Shown: positions 25,827 to 33,419 of the stretch, in pieces
How positions within the stretch are numbered: the stretch's first letter is position 1
Layout: each line of letters starts with the position of its first letter
Source: Candidatus Fermentibacterota bacterium
Lineage (GTDB): Bacteria > Fermentibacterota > Fermentibacteria > Fermentibacterales > JCC-6
DNA: 33,419 nucleotides
Assembly: GCA_003644925.1 (NCBI GenBank)
Contig: QNDS01000007.1
Span: 1 to 33,419, forward strand
Direction: 5' to 3'
Notes under the pieces: generated by a model
What the model was told of the DNA's origin: nothing
The model's database searches: none
Seen by the model: the letters and a program-made list of their open reading frames with translations, nothing else
Made by a program: the position numbers and the translations under genes

Positions 25827-26648
25827 ATGTTGGATAACGCTCAAATGCAGGACCTGGCTCTGCAGGTCCGACTGGATGTTCTCGAGATGATAAGGGCTGC
25901 GGGAAGCGGTCATCCCGGTGGTTCATTTTCGGCGGTTGAGATACTTGTCGAGCTGTACTGGAATGTGATGAACATCCGTCCTGAGGATCCACGCTGGACC
26001 GGAAGGGACAGGTTCATTCTATCCAAAGGTCACGCCTGTCCCGCGTTGTACTCGGTTCTCGCCAGAAGGGGGTATTTCGATCCTGCAGAATTTCTGACGT
26101 TCAGGAAACTCGGGTCCAGGCTTCAGGGCCATCCCAACATGCATGTTCTCCCCGGTCTGGATGCCTCAACGGGAAGCCTTGGACAGGGTCTCTCCATCGC
26201 GTGCGGAATTGCCCACGGTATGAAGCTGGATGACAGGGAGAGCCGCGTTTTCTGCCTGCTGGGTGATGGAGAGCTGCAGGAGGGAAGTGTCTGGGAAGCG
26301 GCAATGACCGCCTCCCACTACGATCTGAATCAACTTACGGCTATTGTCGATAGGAACCGGATACAGCTGGATGGAACGGTTTCGGAGGTTATGGAGATAG
26401 AGCCGCTTGTTGATAAGTGGCTGGCGTTCGGATGGGACGTGGTAGTCGCCGATGGGCATAGTTTTCCCTCCCTTGAAAAGGCATTTGAGCACTGCGCACA
26501 AACCCCGTTTCCATCGGTTATCATCGCTGATACGGTGAAGGGAAAAGGTGTTTCATTCATGGAGCATACATGTCTGTGGCATGGCAGATGTCCGGATGAA
26601 AAGGAATATGCTGCAGCCGCCTCGGAGATCAGGGGAGGCCTTTCATGA
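25827..26648 (+). CDS. tktA: Transketolase N-terminal subunit
   Basis: The thiamine-diphosphate-binding half of a split transketolase. Seen are GSGHPGGSFSAVEILVELYW, KGHACPALYSVLA, STGSLGQGLSIA and the thiamine-binding GDGELQEGSVWEAAM followed by DRNRIQLDG, then the DTVKGKGVSFME segment. Length 273 aa matches the split form. GAGG lies six bases before ATG 25827. The stop overlaps the second subunit as ATGA. Confidence 0.95.
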   Translation: MLDNAQMQDLALQVRLDVLEMIRAAGSGHPGGSFSAVEILVELYWNVMNIRPEDPRWTGRDRFILSKGHACPALYSVLARRGYFDPAEFLTFRKLGSRLQGHPNMHVLPGLDASTGSLGQGLSIACGIAHGMKLDDRESRVFCLLGDGELQEGSVWEAAMTASHYDLNQLTAIVDRNRIQLDGTVSEVMEIEPLVDKWLAFGWDVVVADGHSFPSLEKAFEHCAQTPFPSVIIADTVKGKGVSFMEHTCLWHGRCPDEKEYAAAASEIRGGLS

Positions 26649-27577
26649 ATGATCTGAAGCCAACGAGGGAAGGGTATGTTGAAGGTATTCTGCAGGCAGG
26701 TAGAGAGAACAGCCGTGTTGTTGTTATCGAAGGGGATGTTTCCCGATCCATCGGGAGCGCTTCATTCGGAGAGGAATTTCCTGACAGGTTCTTCAACCTC
26801 GGAGTAAGCGAGCAGGATATGCTTGGTGAAGCTGCAGGCCTGGCCCTCGAGGGATTCATCCCATTCGTCGGAACGTACGGCGTGTTTTTAGCAGGCCGCG
26901 CGTGGGATCAGATCAGGACAAGTATCTGTTATATGAACCTTGATGTCCGCATAGCCGGCGCGCATGGCGGAGTAAGCGTGGGGCCGGACGGAGCAACACA
27001 CCAGGCTCTGGAGGATGTAGCCCTGATGCGTGTACTTCCCGGCATGAAGGTTCTGGTTCCGGCGGATTCCAATCAGACCAGAGCGTCGGTTATTGCATCT
27101 CTTGAAGCTGATGGTCCTGTTTATATCCGCTTTGGAAGAAATCCGGTTCCCCGGATTTACACATCTGATGATAAAGTGATTATCGGTAAGGGGAATCTGC
27201 TGAAAGATGGTTCTGATGTAACACTGGTTGCCTGCGGAGCCATGGTGAGTTTGTCCATTGAAGCGGCAGCCATTCTCAGGGGAAAAGGCATTTTAGCCGG
27301 GGTTATCGATATGATTTCAGTGAAACCCCTTGACAGGGAACTTCTTGTAGAACAGGCAGGAAAGACCGGAGCCGTTGTCGTGGCGGAGGATCACCAGGTA
27401 ACAGGCGGCCTGTTCGGGGCAGTGGCAGAGACCCTTGCACGGGAGCTGCCTGTTCCAGTAGATACCGTTGCCATGCAGAATACTTTCGGTACCAGCGGGA
27501 CTCCGGAACGTGTAATGGAAAAGTACGGGCTTACCGCAATAGCAATAGCAGAGAAAGCGCAGAGGATGCTGCAGTGA
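26645..27577 (+). CDS. tktB: Transketolase C-terminal subunit
   Basis: Partner of the preceding gene, containing the pyrimidine-binding and C-terminal domains. Seen are VVVIEGDVSRSIGS, FFNLGVSEQDMLGEAAGLALEG (catalytic Glu for thiamine), GAHGGVSVGPDGATHQALEDVALMR, VYIRFGRNPVP and the VVAEDHQVTGGLFGAVAE tail. Length 310 aa. Together with the N-subunit and the aldolase it forms a non-oxidative pentose phosphate set. Confidence 0.95.
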   Translation: MNDLKPTREGYVEGILQAGRENSRVVVIEGDVSRSIGSASFGEEFPDRFFNLGVSEQDMLGEAAGLALEGFIPFVGTYGVFLAGRAWDQIRTSICYMNLDVRIAGAHGGVSVGPDGATHQALEDVALMRVLPGMKVLVPADSNQTRASVIASLEADGPVYIRFGRNPVPRIYTSDDKVIIGKGNLLKDGSDVTLVACGAMVSLSIEAAAILRGKGILAGVIDMISVKPLDRELLVEQAGKTGAVVVAEDHQVTGGLFGAVAETLARELPVPVDTVAMQNTFGTSGTPERVMEKYGLTAIAIAEKAQRMLQ

Positions 27578-27625
27578 AAACCGCTTTCGCAGGAACGAAT
27601 AACAGTTGCGAAACACCCTCTGTTA

Positions 27626-27654
27626 TTGACTTGAATACGGCTCACCTGTAGTAT
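27626..27654 (+). promoter_or_regulatory. Predicted sigma70-type promoter for the serA-like gene
   Basis: TTGACT at 27626-27631, a 17-base spacer, TAGTAT at 27649-27654, a good sigma70 match. The transcript would start near 27661, giving a leader of about 55 bases to ATG 27716, preceded by AGGAGGAATTAA. A direct repeat GTTGCGAA occurs at 27606-27613 and 27674-27681, flanking the promoter; it could be an operator but is unproven. Confidence 0.7.
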
Positions 27655-27715
27655 GCTTGATATCTTGGAATACGTTGCGAATCCTAATTCAAATAATGAA
27701 AACAGGAGGAATTAA

Positions 27716-28624
27716 ATGGCACGAGTACTCATCTGTGACACGGTTGCACAGGACGCTCTGGATGCAATCCGAAAAGGCGGTCATGAAGTCGTTGAGAAAG
27801 TAGGCATGTCAGTCGATGAGCTGATGGAGACCGCTCCTCAGTTCGACGCTCTGGTTGTGCGCAGCGCGACAAAGGTCAGAAAGCCCGTTCTCGAAGTAGC
27901 GGCAAAAGGAAATCTTAAACTTATCGTCCGCGGCGGAGTTGGACTTGATAACATCGACCTCGATGATGCTGCTGCGCTTGGTATTTCGGTACAGAACACA
28001 CCTGCTGCAAGCAGCGTTGCCGTAGCCGAACTTGCAATGGCCCACATGCTGGCATGCAGCCGTTTTTTAGGTCCCGCGAACTGCACGATGAAAAATGGTG
28101 AGTGGAACAAAAAAGCTTACGGTAAGGGCAAGGAACTCTGGAATTCAACACTTGGTCTCATCGGGTTCGGACGCATTTCAAAGGAAGTTGCAAAAAGAGC
28201 AAAGGCATTCGGAATGAACGTTATTTTCTTTGATCCCTTTATCGATGACGAAGAGGGCGCGCGGAAGGTTGATCTGGATACTCTTTGCAAAGAGTCCGAT
28301 TTCATCAGCCTTCACATTCCCCACAACAAGGAAACACATTACCTGCTTGACGCTCCTCAGTTCGATTTGATGAAGGATGGAGTGATCGTTGTGAACTGCG
28401 CCAGAGGGGGTACGGTAAACGAAGCCGCTCTGCTCGGCGCAATGAAATCCGGCAAGGTATTCGCCGCCGGAGTCGATGTTTACGAAGAGGAACCGGCCAA
28501 AGGAAATATCCTCGCGGAATACGAAAAAACCGTGGCTACACCTCATATCGGTGCAGGAAGCGCCGCCGCTTCAAAGCGTGTGGGCGCTGAAGTGGCCCGT
28601 AAGATTAACGAATTTTTCGAGTAA
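27716..28624 (+). CDS. serA: D-3-phosphoglycerate dehydrogenase-like 2-hydroxyacid dehydrogenase
   Basis: NAD-dependent D-isomer 2-hydroxyacid dehydrogenase; the closest known role is the first step of serine synthesis. Seen are DALVVRSATKVRKPVL, IVRGGVGLDNIDLDDAAALG, NTPAASSVAVAELAMAHML, the NAD motif GLIGFGRISKEVAKRAKAFG, LHIPHNKETHYLL, NCARGGTVNEAALLGAMKSGKVFAAGVDVYEEEP (catalytic Arg/Glu) and the His in TPHIGAGS. The 302 aa lack the C-terminal ACT regulatory domain. It has its own promoter and Shine-Dalgarno sequence. Other substrates are possible. Confidence 0.85.
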   Translation: MARVLICDTVAQDALDAIRKGGHEVVEKVGMSVDELMETAPQFDALVVRSATKVRKPVLEVAAKGNLKLIVRGGVGLDNIDLDDAAALGISVQNTPAASSVAVAELAMAHMLACSRFLGPANCTMKNGEWNKKAYGKGKELWNSTLGLIGFGRISKEVAKRAKAFGMNVIFFDPFIDDEEGARKVDLDTLCKESDFISLHIPHNKETHYLLDAPQFDLMKDGVIVVNCARGGTVNEAALLGAMKSGKVFAAGVDVYEEEPAKGNILAEYEKTVATPHIGAGSAAASKRVGAEVARKINEFFE

Positions 28625-28656
28625 AGAATAAGATCATTCAACTGAAAGGTGGATCC

Positions 28657-29907
28657 ATGCGGAAAAACTGGATAGTTGTTCCAGCCCTCATGATTCTCCT
28701 TCTGCTGCCTGCTTTGTCAGTTGCTCAGGGCGTTGACGAAATCTTGACACCAGCAGCAGAAGAACAACTGGAGGAACCGGATTCCTGGCTTGATGCTCCC
28801 GGCGCTGTTACAGTGCAGGATAAGGACAACGATGCGGGAGACCAGCTGCTGGTATCTTTCGAGCAACCGCTCTATACAGATGGTATCTTCGCATACAACG
28901 TTTACCGGCGTATTGTCGGGGAGGAAAACTGGAACCTCGTCAAGGTTATCCCTGCGGATGATCCGCGGGAGTTCATCGATGGTTACGATCCCGAGTATCC
29001 GATCGAACCTGGAGTTCTGTACGAGTACAGGATTGCATCTGTAACCGTTGATGGCGAAGAATACTTCGGACCCGTCTGCGAAGCCGGTGCTGTCTCTGCA
29101 GGTGAGATCTACCATACCGGCAAAACAAGGGTTCTTATTGCAAGCATCTTATTCATTGTTCTCATCTTCTACTACTTTGGAAAAGCCCAGAGGGGTATAA
29201 AGATGTACATGCGGCCCATCGCTGGTATAGAAGCAATCGATGAGGCCATCGGCCGGGCAACCGAAATGGGGAAACCTATACTCTACGTACCCGGGATTTC
29301 CTCCATCGCAGACGTAGCAACCATCGCCAGCCTCACCATTCTGGGAAGAGTTGCCAAGAAGATAGCCCAGTATCAGACGCCGCTCATTGTACCCAACCGT
29401 GATCCAATCGTATTTACGGTTGCCGAGGAAGTGGTTAAACAGGCTTATCTTGAAGCCGGACGTCCAGATGCGTTCGATCCGGATTCGGTCTTCTTCCTCA
29501 CCACCAGCCAGTTCGCTTACGTCGCGGGAGTAAACGGCATTATGATGAGAGAGAAACCGGCCACCAATTTCTACCTCGGAATGTTCTATGCAGAATCGCT
29601 TCTGCTTGCCGAGACCGGTTCCCTCTCTGGAGCAATCCAGATAGCTGGAACCGATGCAGTTACCCAGCTGCCATTCTTCATAACCACCTGTGATTACACA
29701 CTTATTGGTGAAGAGCTCTATGCAGCAAGCGCGTACCTTGGCCGGGAACCGAAACAGATAGGCGCCCTGAAGGGACAGGATGCCTGCAAGGCTATCATAA
29801 TGGGTTTCATTACATTGGCGCTGGTTTTCGGAATTATTGACGTTGTTGCAAACACTCACATCCTGGACTGGCTTCGTGACCTTGTTGCAAGTCCTATTAT
29901 GGAGTAA
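28657..29907 (+). CDS. Membrane protein with FN3-like domain and DUF6754-like domain (cluster gene A)
   Basis: 416 aa. Signal peptide 1-23 (MRKNWIVVPALMILLLLPAL). Residues of about 48-147 form a fibronectin-III-like extracytoplasmic domain (LLVSFEQPLYTDGIFAYNVYRRIVG, GVLYEYRIASVTVDGEEYFGP). A transmembrane helix lies at about 157-174. The following domain (RPIAGIEAIDEAIGRATEMG, KPILYVPGISSIADVATIAS, QTPLIVPNRDPIVFTVAEE, TSQFAYVAGVNGIMM) looks like an alpha/beta fold, then a second transmembrane helix (377-397). It resembles the DUF6754 family, for which I know of no function. Start ATG with GAAAGGTGG upstream. It heads the four-gene cluster. Confidence 0.85.
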   Translation: MRKNWIVVPALMILLLLPALSVAQGVDEILTPAAEEQLEEPDSWLDAPGAVTVQDKDNDAGDQLLVSFEQPLYTDGIFAYNVYRRIVGEENWNLVKVIPADDPREFIDGYDPEYPIEPGVLYEYRIASVTVDGEEYFGPVCEAGAVSAGEIYHTGKTRVLIASILFIVLIFYYFGKAQRGIKMYMRPIAGIEAIDEAIGRATEMGKPILYVPGISSIADVATIASLTILGRVAKKIAQYQTPLIVPNRDPIVFTVAEEVVKQAYLEAGRPDAFDPDSVFFLTTSQFAYVAGVNGIMMREKPATNFYLGMFYAESLLLAETGSLSGAIQIAGTDAVTQLPFFITTCDYTLIGEELYAASAYLGREPKQIGALKGQDACKAIIMGFITLALVFGIIDVVANTHILDWLRDLVASPIME

Positions 29908-29931
29908 GCCCACCAGAAAGGAGAAAGAGCA

Positions 29932-30576
29932 GTGAAAAGAACTGTTCCACTTATGATTGTAATGGTGGGCGGAATACTGATGATCCTGCAGTATTTTATT
30001 CCACACCAGATATCGCAAACCATATTCGCATACTATACGGACTGGACTCCAATAATTCTTGCGTTCGCGCTTGTACTCGGAGTCGGAAGCCTCACAAGAA
30101 TTCATTCACACAAGATACGGAGAAAAGCAAAGAACTGGCAGTACAGTTATGCCGTTCTGATACCATTGTTCGGGATGCCTATCCTTGCGCACATACTACC
30201 GCAATCCCTTGGCGGAGGCATGGATTCGCCCAGTATCTTCCATTTCTTCTTCATGCACGTGCAGGTCTCCATACAGGCGACCATGTTCAGCCTGCTTGCA
30301 TTCTACATCGCAAGCGCTGCCTTCAGGGCATTCAGGGCTAAATCGGCACTCGCCACGGTGTTACTGCTTGCGGCTGTGATTGTTATGCTGGGGCAGGTGC
30401 CAGTCGGAGAACTGTTAGGCAAATGGTTACCCGAAACGGGTCTCTGGATTCTGCGATACCCGAACCTTGCGGCTAAACGGGCCATAATGCTTGGTGTCGG
30501 GTTCGGTATGCTCGCAACTAATTTAAAAATAATATTCGGCGTCGAGCGCAACTGGCTCGGCGGAGCAGGGAAGTAG
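29932..30576 (+). CDS. Multi-pass membrane protein of unknown function (cluster gene B)
   Basis: 214 aa with about six hydrophobic helices (first at 6-24, MIVMVGGILMILQYFIPHQ, then near 39-55, 72-88, 106-128, 138-152 and 184-202). Basic loops such as IHSHKIRRKAKNWQ and FRAFRAKS suggest cytoplasmic sides. It ends with GVERNWLGGAGK. The start is GTG 29932 after GAAAGGAG. No family recognised. It lies 24 bases after gene A and abuts gene C, consistent with one complex. Confidence 0.8.
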   Translation: MKRTVPLMIVMVGGILMILQYFIPHQISQTIFAYYTDWTPIILAFALVLGVGSLTRIHSHKIRRKAKNWQYSYAVLIPLFGMPILAHILPQSLGGGMDSPSIFHFFFMHVQVSIQATMFSLLAFYIASAAFRAFRAKSALATVLLLAAVIVMLGQVPVGELLGKWLPETGLWILRYPNLAAKRAIMLGVGFGMLATNLKIIFGVERNWLGGAGK

Positions 30577-31578
30577 GTGAGTGCCGTGAATATCTGGGAA
30601 AGAATGCTCAATATAGACCGGCGCTGGATCTTCCTTGGAATAGGGATAGTATCAATAGTACCGTTCTTCATCAATTTCGGACTGCCTGTGACTACTACAA
30701 TGGAGGTCGAGAGTATCTTCGACTATGTCAATGAACTTGGTCCCGATAATGCCATCTTCATCAGTTTCGATTTTGCCCCCGGAACACAGGCTGAGAACAT
30801 GCCCATGGCAGTTGGCGTAATGCGCCATGCGTTTCACAACGATGTTCCGGTTTTCATGACCGCGAACTATCCTCTGCATCATGGAATGATGCTTGCCGCA
30901 ATGGAGTATGTATTCAATCCAACTACGGTAGGATTCTATCAGGAAGTTTTCTTCGATGACTGGAGGGATCTTCGCGAGGCGGGAGTTACAGGAAAGTATG
31001 AGCTGATTGAGGCCTGGGAGAACCAGGGGAACCAGCTTCCGGATGGAGCTATGGGCTGGGTTTTCGAAGGCAGGGATTACGCAGCCTTAGGCTACGCTCC
31101 GGTCTTCAACCTTGTGATACTTGGAATGACCGTCTCCATAGAAACGCAGTACCCGGTCGATGCACATGGAAACTCCACCGGGGAAATGCCAATGCTCCGT
31201 GAACACAAGAGCCTCAGGGAAATAGACCTGGCTCTTACCAGTTCAGGCTCCGGTGCCTGCGTTTGGTGGGTCACCTATGCCCGGGAAAAGATAGGGCTGC
31301 CAATTGCTTTCGGCCTGACAGCCGTCATGGCTACGGATTACTTTCCGTACCTGCAGTCTGGACAGGTAATAGGCCAGATGGGAGGTCTGCGAGGAGCCGC
31401 CGAATACGAGGTACTTCTAACCGAGAACGGTATTACACCCACCACCGATAAGGCGTTCACCGGGATGGATGTCCAGTCAGCAGCACACATCCTTATAATT
31501 CTGCTGATCATAATGGGTAACATTGCGTTCTTTGCGGGAGGTTTTCATAAGAAGACCCTGCTTAAGGGAGGGAGTTAG
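30577..31578 (+). CDS. Two-helix-anchored alpha/beta membrane protein (cluster gene C)
   Basis: 333 aa. A transmembrane helix at about 17-37 (WIFLGIGIVSIVPFFINFG), a large soluble domain, and a second transmembrane helix near 306-326 (HILIILLIIMGNIAFFAGG). The soluble part alternates strands and helices (ESIFDYVNELG, NAIFISFDFAPG, PMAVGVMRHAF, VPVFMTANYPL, GMMLAAMEYVF; later YAPVFNLVILGMTVSIETQY, GACVWWVTYAREKIGLP). The pattern resembles the soluble domain of gene A, so the two may be distant paralogues. GTG 30577 begins directly after the previous stop; GTG 30586 is an alternative. Function unknown. Confidence 0.8.
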   Translation: MSAVNIWERMLNIDRRWIFLGIGIVSIVPFFINFGLPVTTTMEVESIFDYVNELGPDNAIFISFDFAPGTQAENMPMAVGVMRHAFHNDVPVFMTANYPLHHGMMLAAMEYVFNPTTVGFYQEVFFDDWRDLREAGVTGKYELIEAWENQGNQLPDGAMGWVFEGRDYAALGYAPVFNLVILGMTVSIETQYPVDAHGNSTGEMPMLREHKSLREIDLALTSSGSGACVWWVTYAREKIGLPIAFGLTAVMATDYFPYLQSGQVIGQMGGLRGAAEYEVLLTENGITPTTDKAFTGMDVQSAAHILIILLIIMGNIAFFAGGFHKKTLLKGGS

Positions 31579-31581
31579 GAA

Positions 31582-32211
31582 ATGTATGATACAATAGGCA
31601 TCTGGGTAGGCGCCTTTTTTACGCTTGCCATCTACTCCTTCCTTTACAAGGAGAATCCCATCTACAGGCTTGCGGAGCATCTTGTGGTGGGCATATCATC
31701 GGGATATGCAATGGCCGTTACATACCAGATAACCGTGAAACCAAGACTAATCGATCCCCTTCTTAGCGGAAATCACTGGATACTCCTCATTCCTGGAATT
31801 CTAGGACTTCTGTACATAACAAGGTTCATTCCCAAGATATCCTGGTTGTCCAGATATCCCATAGGCTTCTACATGGGAACGGCCATGGGTGTCAGTTTCC
31901 CTCTTATCATGAAAGCGAACGTGCTTCGTCAGCTGGAGGGTGCCATGGTGCCCCTGTACTCAAGTGGCATGCCCTGGACCGAGGTTCTGGGGAATATCGT
32001 AATGATATTGGGAACACTCGCGGCTCTCATCTACTTCTTCTTCTCAAAGCCGCACAAAGGGCTGTTCTTCGGTACCGGTTCGAAGATCGGTATCTGGGTA
32101 ATCATGCTCGGTTTCGGCGCCACTTTTGGTTTTACCATTATGGGCAGAATCAGCCTGCTGATTGGCAGAATACAGTATCTGCTGGGTGACTGGCTGCATC
32201 TTATAGAGTAG
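31582..32211 (+). CDS. Multi-pass membrane protein of unknown function (cluster gene D)
   Basis: 209 aa with about six to seven hydrophobic helices (starting IGIWVGAFFTLAIYSFLY, then HLVVGISSGYAMAVTYQI, HWILLIPGILGLLYIT, RYPIGFYMGTAMGVSFPLIM, VLGNIVMILGTLAALIYFF, KIGIWVIMLGFGATFGFTIM). Conserved-looking loops include YKENPIYRLAEHL and PHKGLFFG. ATG 31582 is preceded by GGAGGGAG and lies only three bases from gene C. Last gene of the cluster, followed by a palindrome. Family not recognised. Confidence 0.8.
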   Translation: MYDTIGIWVGAFFTLAIYSFLYKENPIYRLAEHLVVGISSGYAMAVTYQITVKPRLIDPLLSGNHWILLIPGILGLLYITRFIPKISWLSRYPIGFYMGTAMGVSFPLIMKANVLRQLEGAMVPLYSSGMPWTEVLGNIVMILGTLAALIYFFFSKPHKGLFFGTGSKIGIWVIMLGFGATFGFTIMGRISLLIGRIQYLLGDWLHLIE

Positions 32212-32222
32212 CGTAGAAGAAA

Positions 32223-32249
32223 GGGGTCGGGCCTGAAAGACCCGACCCC
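32223..32249. repeat. Palindromic hairpin with GGGGTCG ends
   Basis: Arms GGGGTCGGG (32223-32231) and CCCGACCCC (32241-32249), perfect over 9 bp, with a 9-base loop CCTGAAAGA. It begins 12 bases after the last cluster gene, so it may terminate its transcript, but no T-run follows. Its ends are the same as those of the palindrome at 15650-15722 (GGGGTCG and CGACCCC), suggesting the same repeat class. Confidence 0.75.
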
Positions 32250-32259
32250 GATTCACAGC

Positions 32260-32288
32260 TTGACCTTTTGAATCTGTTTTCGTAAATT
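32260..32288 (+). promoter_or_regulatory. Predicted promoter for tRNA-Phe
   Basis: TTGACC at 32260-32265, a 17-base spacer, TAAATT at 32283-32288. The tRNA 5' end is 12 bases past the -10, a normal distance for transcription starting just before the mature tRNA. Confidence 0.7.
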
Positions 32289-32300
32289 GGCTCTTCCGGT

Positions 32301-32376
<76 letters not shown>

Positions 32377-32471
32377 TTTCGGTTATAATCTTCCGAACTT
32401 CCCATTCCCGACAGCCTGCTATAGATTTATATGTGAACTGTTCGATATCAATTTGATCCATTCTGGATTCC

Positions 32472-32480
32472 GGGGGGGGG
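32472..32480 (+). repeat. Run of nine G before the glycosyltransferase start
   Basis: Nine consecutive G bases (32472-32480) lie six bases before the TTG start codon at 32487, in the 110-base gap after tRNA-Phe. Such a run could change length by slipped-strand replication and alter expression, or it may partly serve as the ribosome-binding region. A weak hairpin (TTCGG 32378-32382, CCGAA 32393-32397) lies just after the tRNA; no other feature was seen in the gap. Confidence 0.8.
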
Positions 32481-32486
32481 AACCGC

Positions 32487-33419
32487 TTGAGGATATTTCA
32501 GATAATCAATAATCTGCATATGGGCGGAGCAGAAAAACTTGCCCTGGGTCTCCATCAGCGATACCTTGAGCGGGATCATGACAGTATTCTTCTTTCCCTT
32601 GCAGGGGAAGAAAGAGGATGGACGGAGAAGGGTGCATTCTCTCTCGGGTTCAGTACACCCTACAATCCTTTCGTTGTTCCATCTCTATTGGATCTGAAGG
32701 ATGAGTTGGACCTTTGTGAAGCCGATATCCTTCATGCACACCTTTTTCCATCGCAGTTTATTACAGCTTTTCTTCCCGAGGCAATGTCCCTCAGGGCACA
32801 GTTAGTAACAACCGAGCACAGTACGGCCAACAGGCGAAGAGGAACGCTATTCGGCAGGCTTGTCGACCGATGGTTCTATAAGCAATTCAGCGGGATTATC
32901 TGTGTAAGCAGCGCAGCTGCTTCCGAACTTGCACGCTGGATTCCGGAGGTATCAGGTAAACTGGAAGTGATTTTCAACGGAATTGATCTGAATGAGTTCA
33001 GCGGGAAACCTCCCCCGCAGTATAATGACCGGAAAACCGTCCTTTCAGTCGGAAGGCTGACGGAAGCAAAGAATTATCACACAGCAATTGAAGCTTTTTC
33101 TCTTCTGTGCACCAGAAGCCAATTTGATCTGCAGTACTTTATTGCAGGCGCAGGTAAGCTTGAAATGATGCTGAAAAACCATGCTCAGGAGCTTGGCGTT
33201 TCGGAAAGAGTAAGATTCTTAGGGGAGATCAGCGATATCCCAACCCTGATGAAACAGGCTGATGTATTCTTCATGCCTTCAGCAAGGGAGGGTTTCGGGA
33301 TAGCAGCAGTCGAGGCCATGGCTTCAGGGCTGCCCGTCGTTGCCTCGAGGCTCCCCGGATTAGCTGATGTAGTTGGACGGGACCAGCATTGCGGCATTCT
33401 CGTTGATCCCGCTTCCCCA
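32487..33419 (+). CDS. GT4-family glycosyltransferase (3' end cut by window)
   Basis: 311 codons, open to the window end. GT4-type retaining glycosyltransferase, probably acting in cell-surface polysaccharide or lipid glycan synthesis. The start MRIFQIINNLHMGGAEKLALGL is typical of the donor-family N-terminus (GGAE). Later there are LHAHLFPSQFITAF, TTEHSTANRR, IICVSSAAASELARW, VIFNGIDLNEF, the nucleotide-sugar region with VLSVGRLTEAKNYHTAIEAFSLL and the EX7E catalytic motif EGFGIAAVE within SAREGFGIAAVEAMASGLPVVAS. Start at TTG 32487; no ATG or GTG nearby fits better. The G9 run lies just upstream. Confidence 0.92.
   Translation, partial: MRIFQIINNLHMGGAEKLALGLHQRYLERDHDSILLSLAGEERGWTEKGAFSLGFSTPYNPFVVPSLLDLKDELDLCEADILHAHLFPSQFITAFLPEAMSLRAQLVTTEHSTANRRRGTLFGRLVDRWFYKQFSGIICVSSAAASELARWIPEVSGKLEVIFNGIDLNEFSGKPPPQYNDRKTVLSVGRLTEAKNYHTAIEAFSLLCTRSQFDLQYFIAGAGKLEMMLKNHAQELGVSERVRFLGEISDIPTLMKQADVFFMPSAREGFGIAAVEAMASGLPVVASRLPGLADVVGRDQHCGILVDPASP

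Noticed and set aside
29149-30105. Minus-strand frame of 318 codons across cluster genes A and B
   Set aside because: No recognisable domain; it crosses the boundary between two better-supported + genes.

Overview
The window is a gene-dense stretch of a Gram-negative-type (diderm) bacterial chromosome. Signs of two membranes are three lipoproteins with clear lipoboxes, LpoB, RseP, and a secreted protein that seems to end in an outer-membrane beta-barrel. Housekeeping proteins are recognisable but divergent, start codons are often GTG or TTG, and genes overlap by 1-8 bases. The gene set and the secreted-protein style suggest an uncultivated FCB-like lineage (for example near Fermentibacterota). 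That placement is inference only. All genes are on the + strand except one small lipoprotein gene.

Layout. (1) 2-7497: a compact run of dnaX (5' end cut), ybaB, recR, pgsA, pgpA, pncC (CinA C-domain), thpR, recA, recX, an unrecognised gene, yidD and a secreted TPR protein. It combines clamp loading, recombination, phospholipid synthesis and envelope functions, with many GTGA/TTGA stop-start overlaps. recX has no ATG/GTG/TTG start and seems to begin at an ATA behind a strong Shine-Dalgarno sequence. (2) 7722-15634: rplM-rpsI, then rpsB-tsf-pyrH-frr-uppS-cdsA-dxr-rseP in the widely conserved order, covering translation, UMP kinase, ribosome recycling, isoprenoid/undecaprenyl and CDP-diacylglycerol synthesis and the site-2 protease. 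Ribosomal protein S2 has a histone-H1-like tail made of about 15 hexapeptide repeats. (3) 15650-16040: a perfect 26-bp inverted repeat between convergent genes, and the single minus-strand lipoprotein gene. (4) 16118-22046: cell-envelope genes: a secreted gluzincin peptidase with a TolB-like propeller and predicted barrel, a secreted SUMF1/FGE-fold protein with a zinc ribbon, LpoB, and a COG3014-type lipoprotein. (5) 22051-28624: deoC, a UvrD/PcrA helicase, and sugar-phosphate genes (transaldolase-like aldolase, split transketolase), then a phosphoglycerate-dehydrogenase-like gene with its own promoter. (6) 28657-32211: four consecutive membrane-protein genes of unknown function, led by a FN3 plus DUF6754-like protein. 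This is the best candidate for an undescribed system. (7) 32223-33419: a palindrome, a promoter, tRNA-Phe(GAA), and the start of a GT4 glycosyltransferase gene preceded by a run of nine G.

How they work together: regions 1 and 2 are core information processing joined to membrane-lipid and isoprenoid supply. Region 4 probably supports peptidoglycan synthesis and outer-envelope function. Region 5 connects deoxyribose, pentose phosphate and triose metabolism. Region 6 probably encodes one membrane complex. No CRISPR array, integrase, transposase gene or rRNA was seen.
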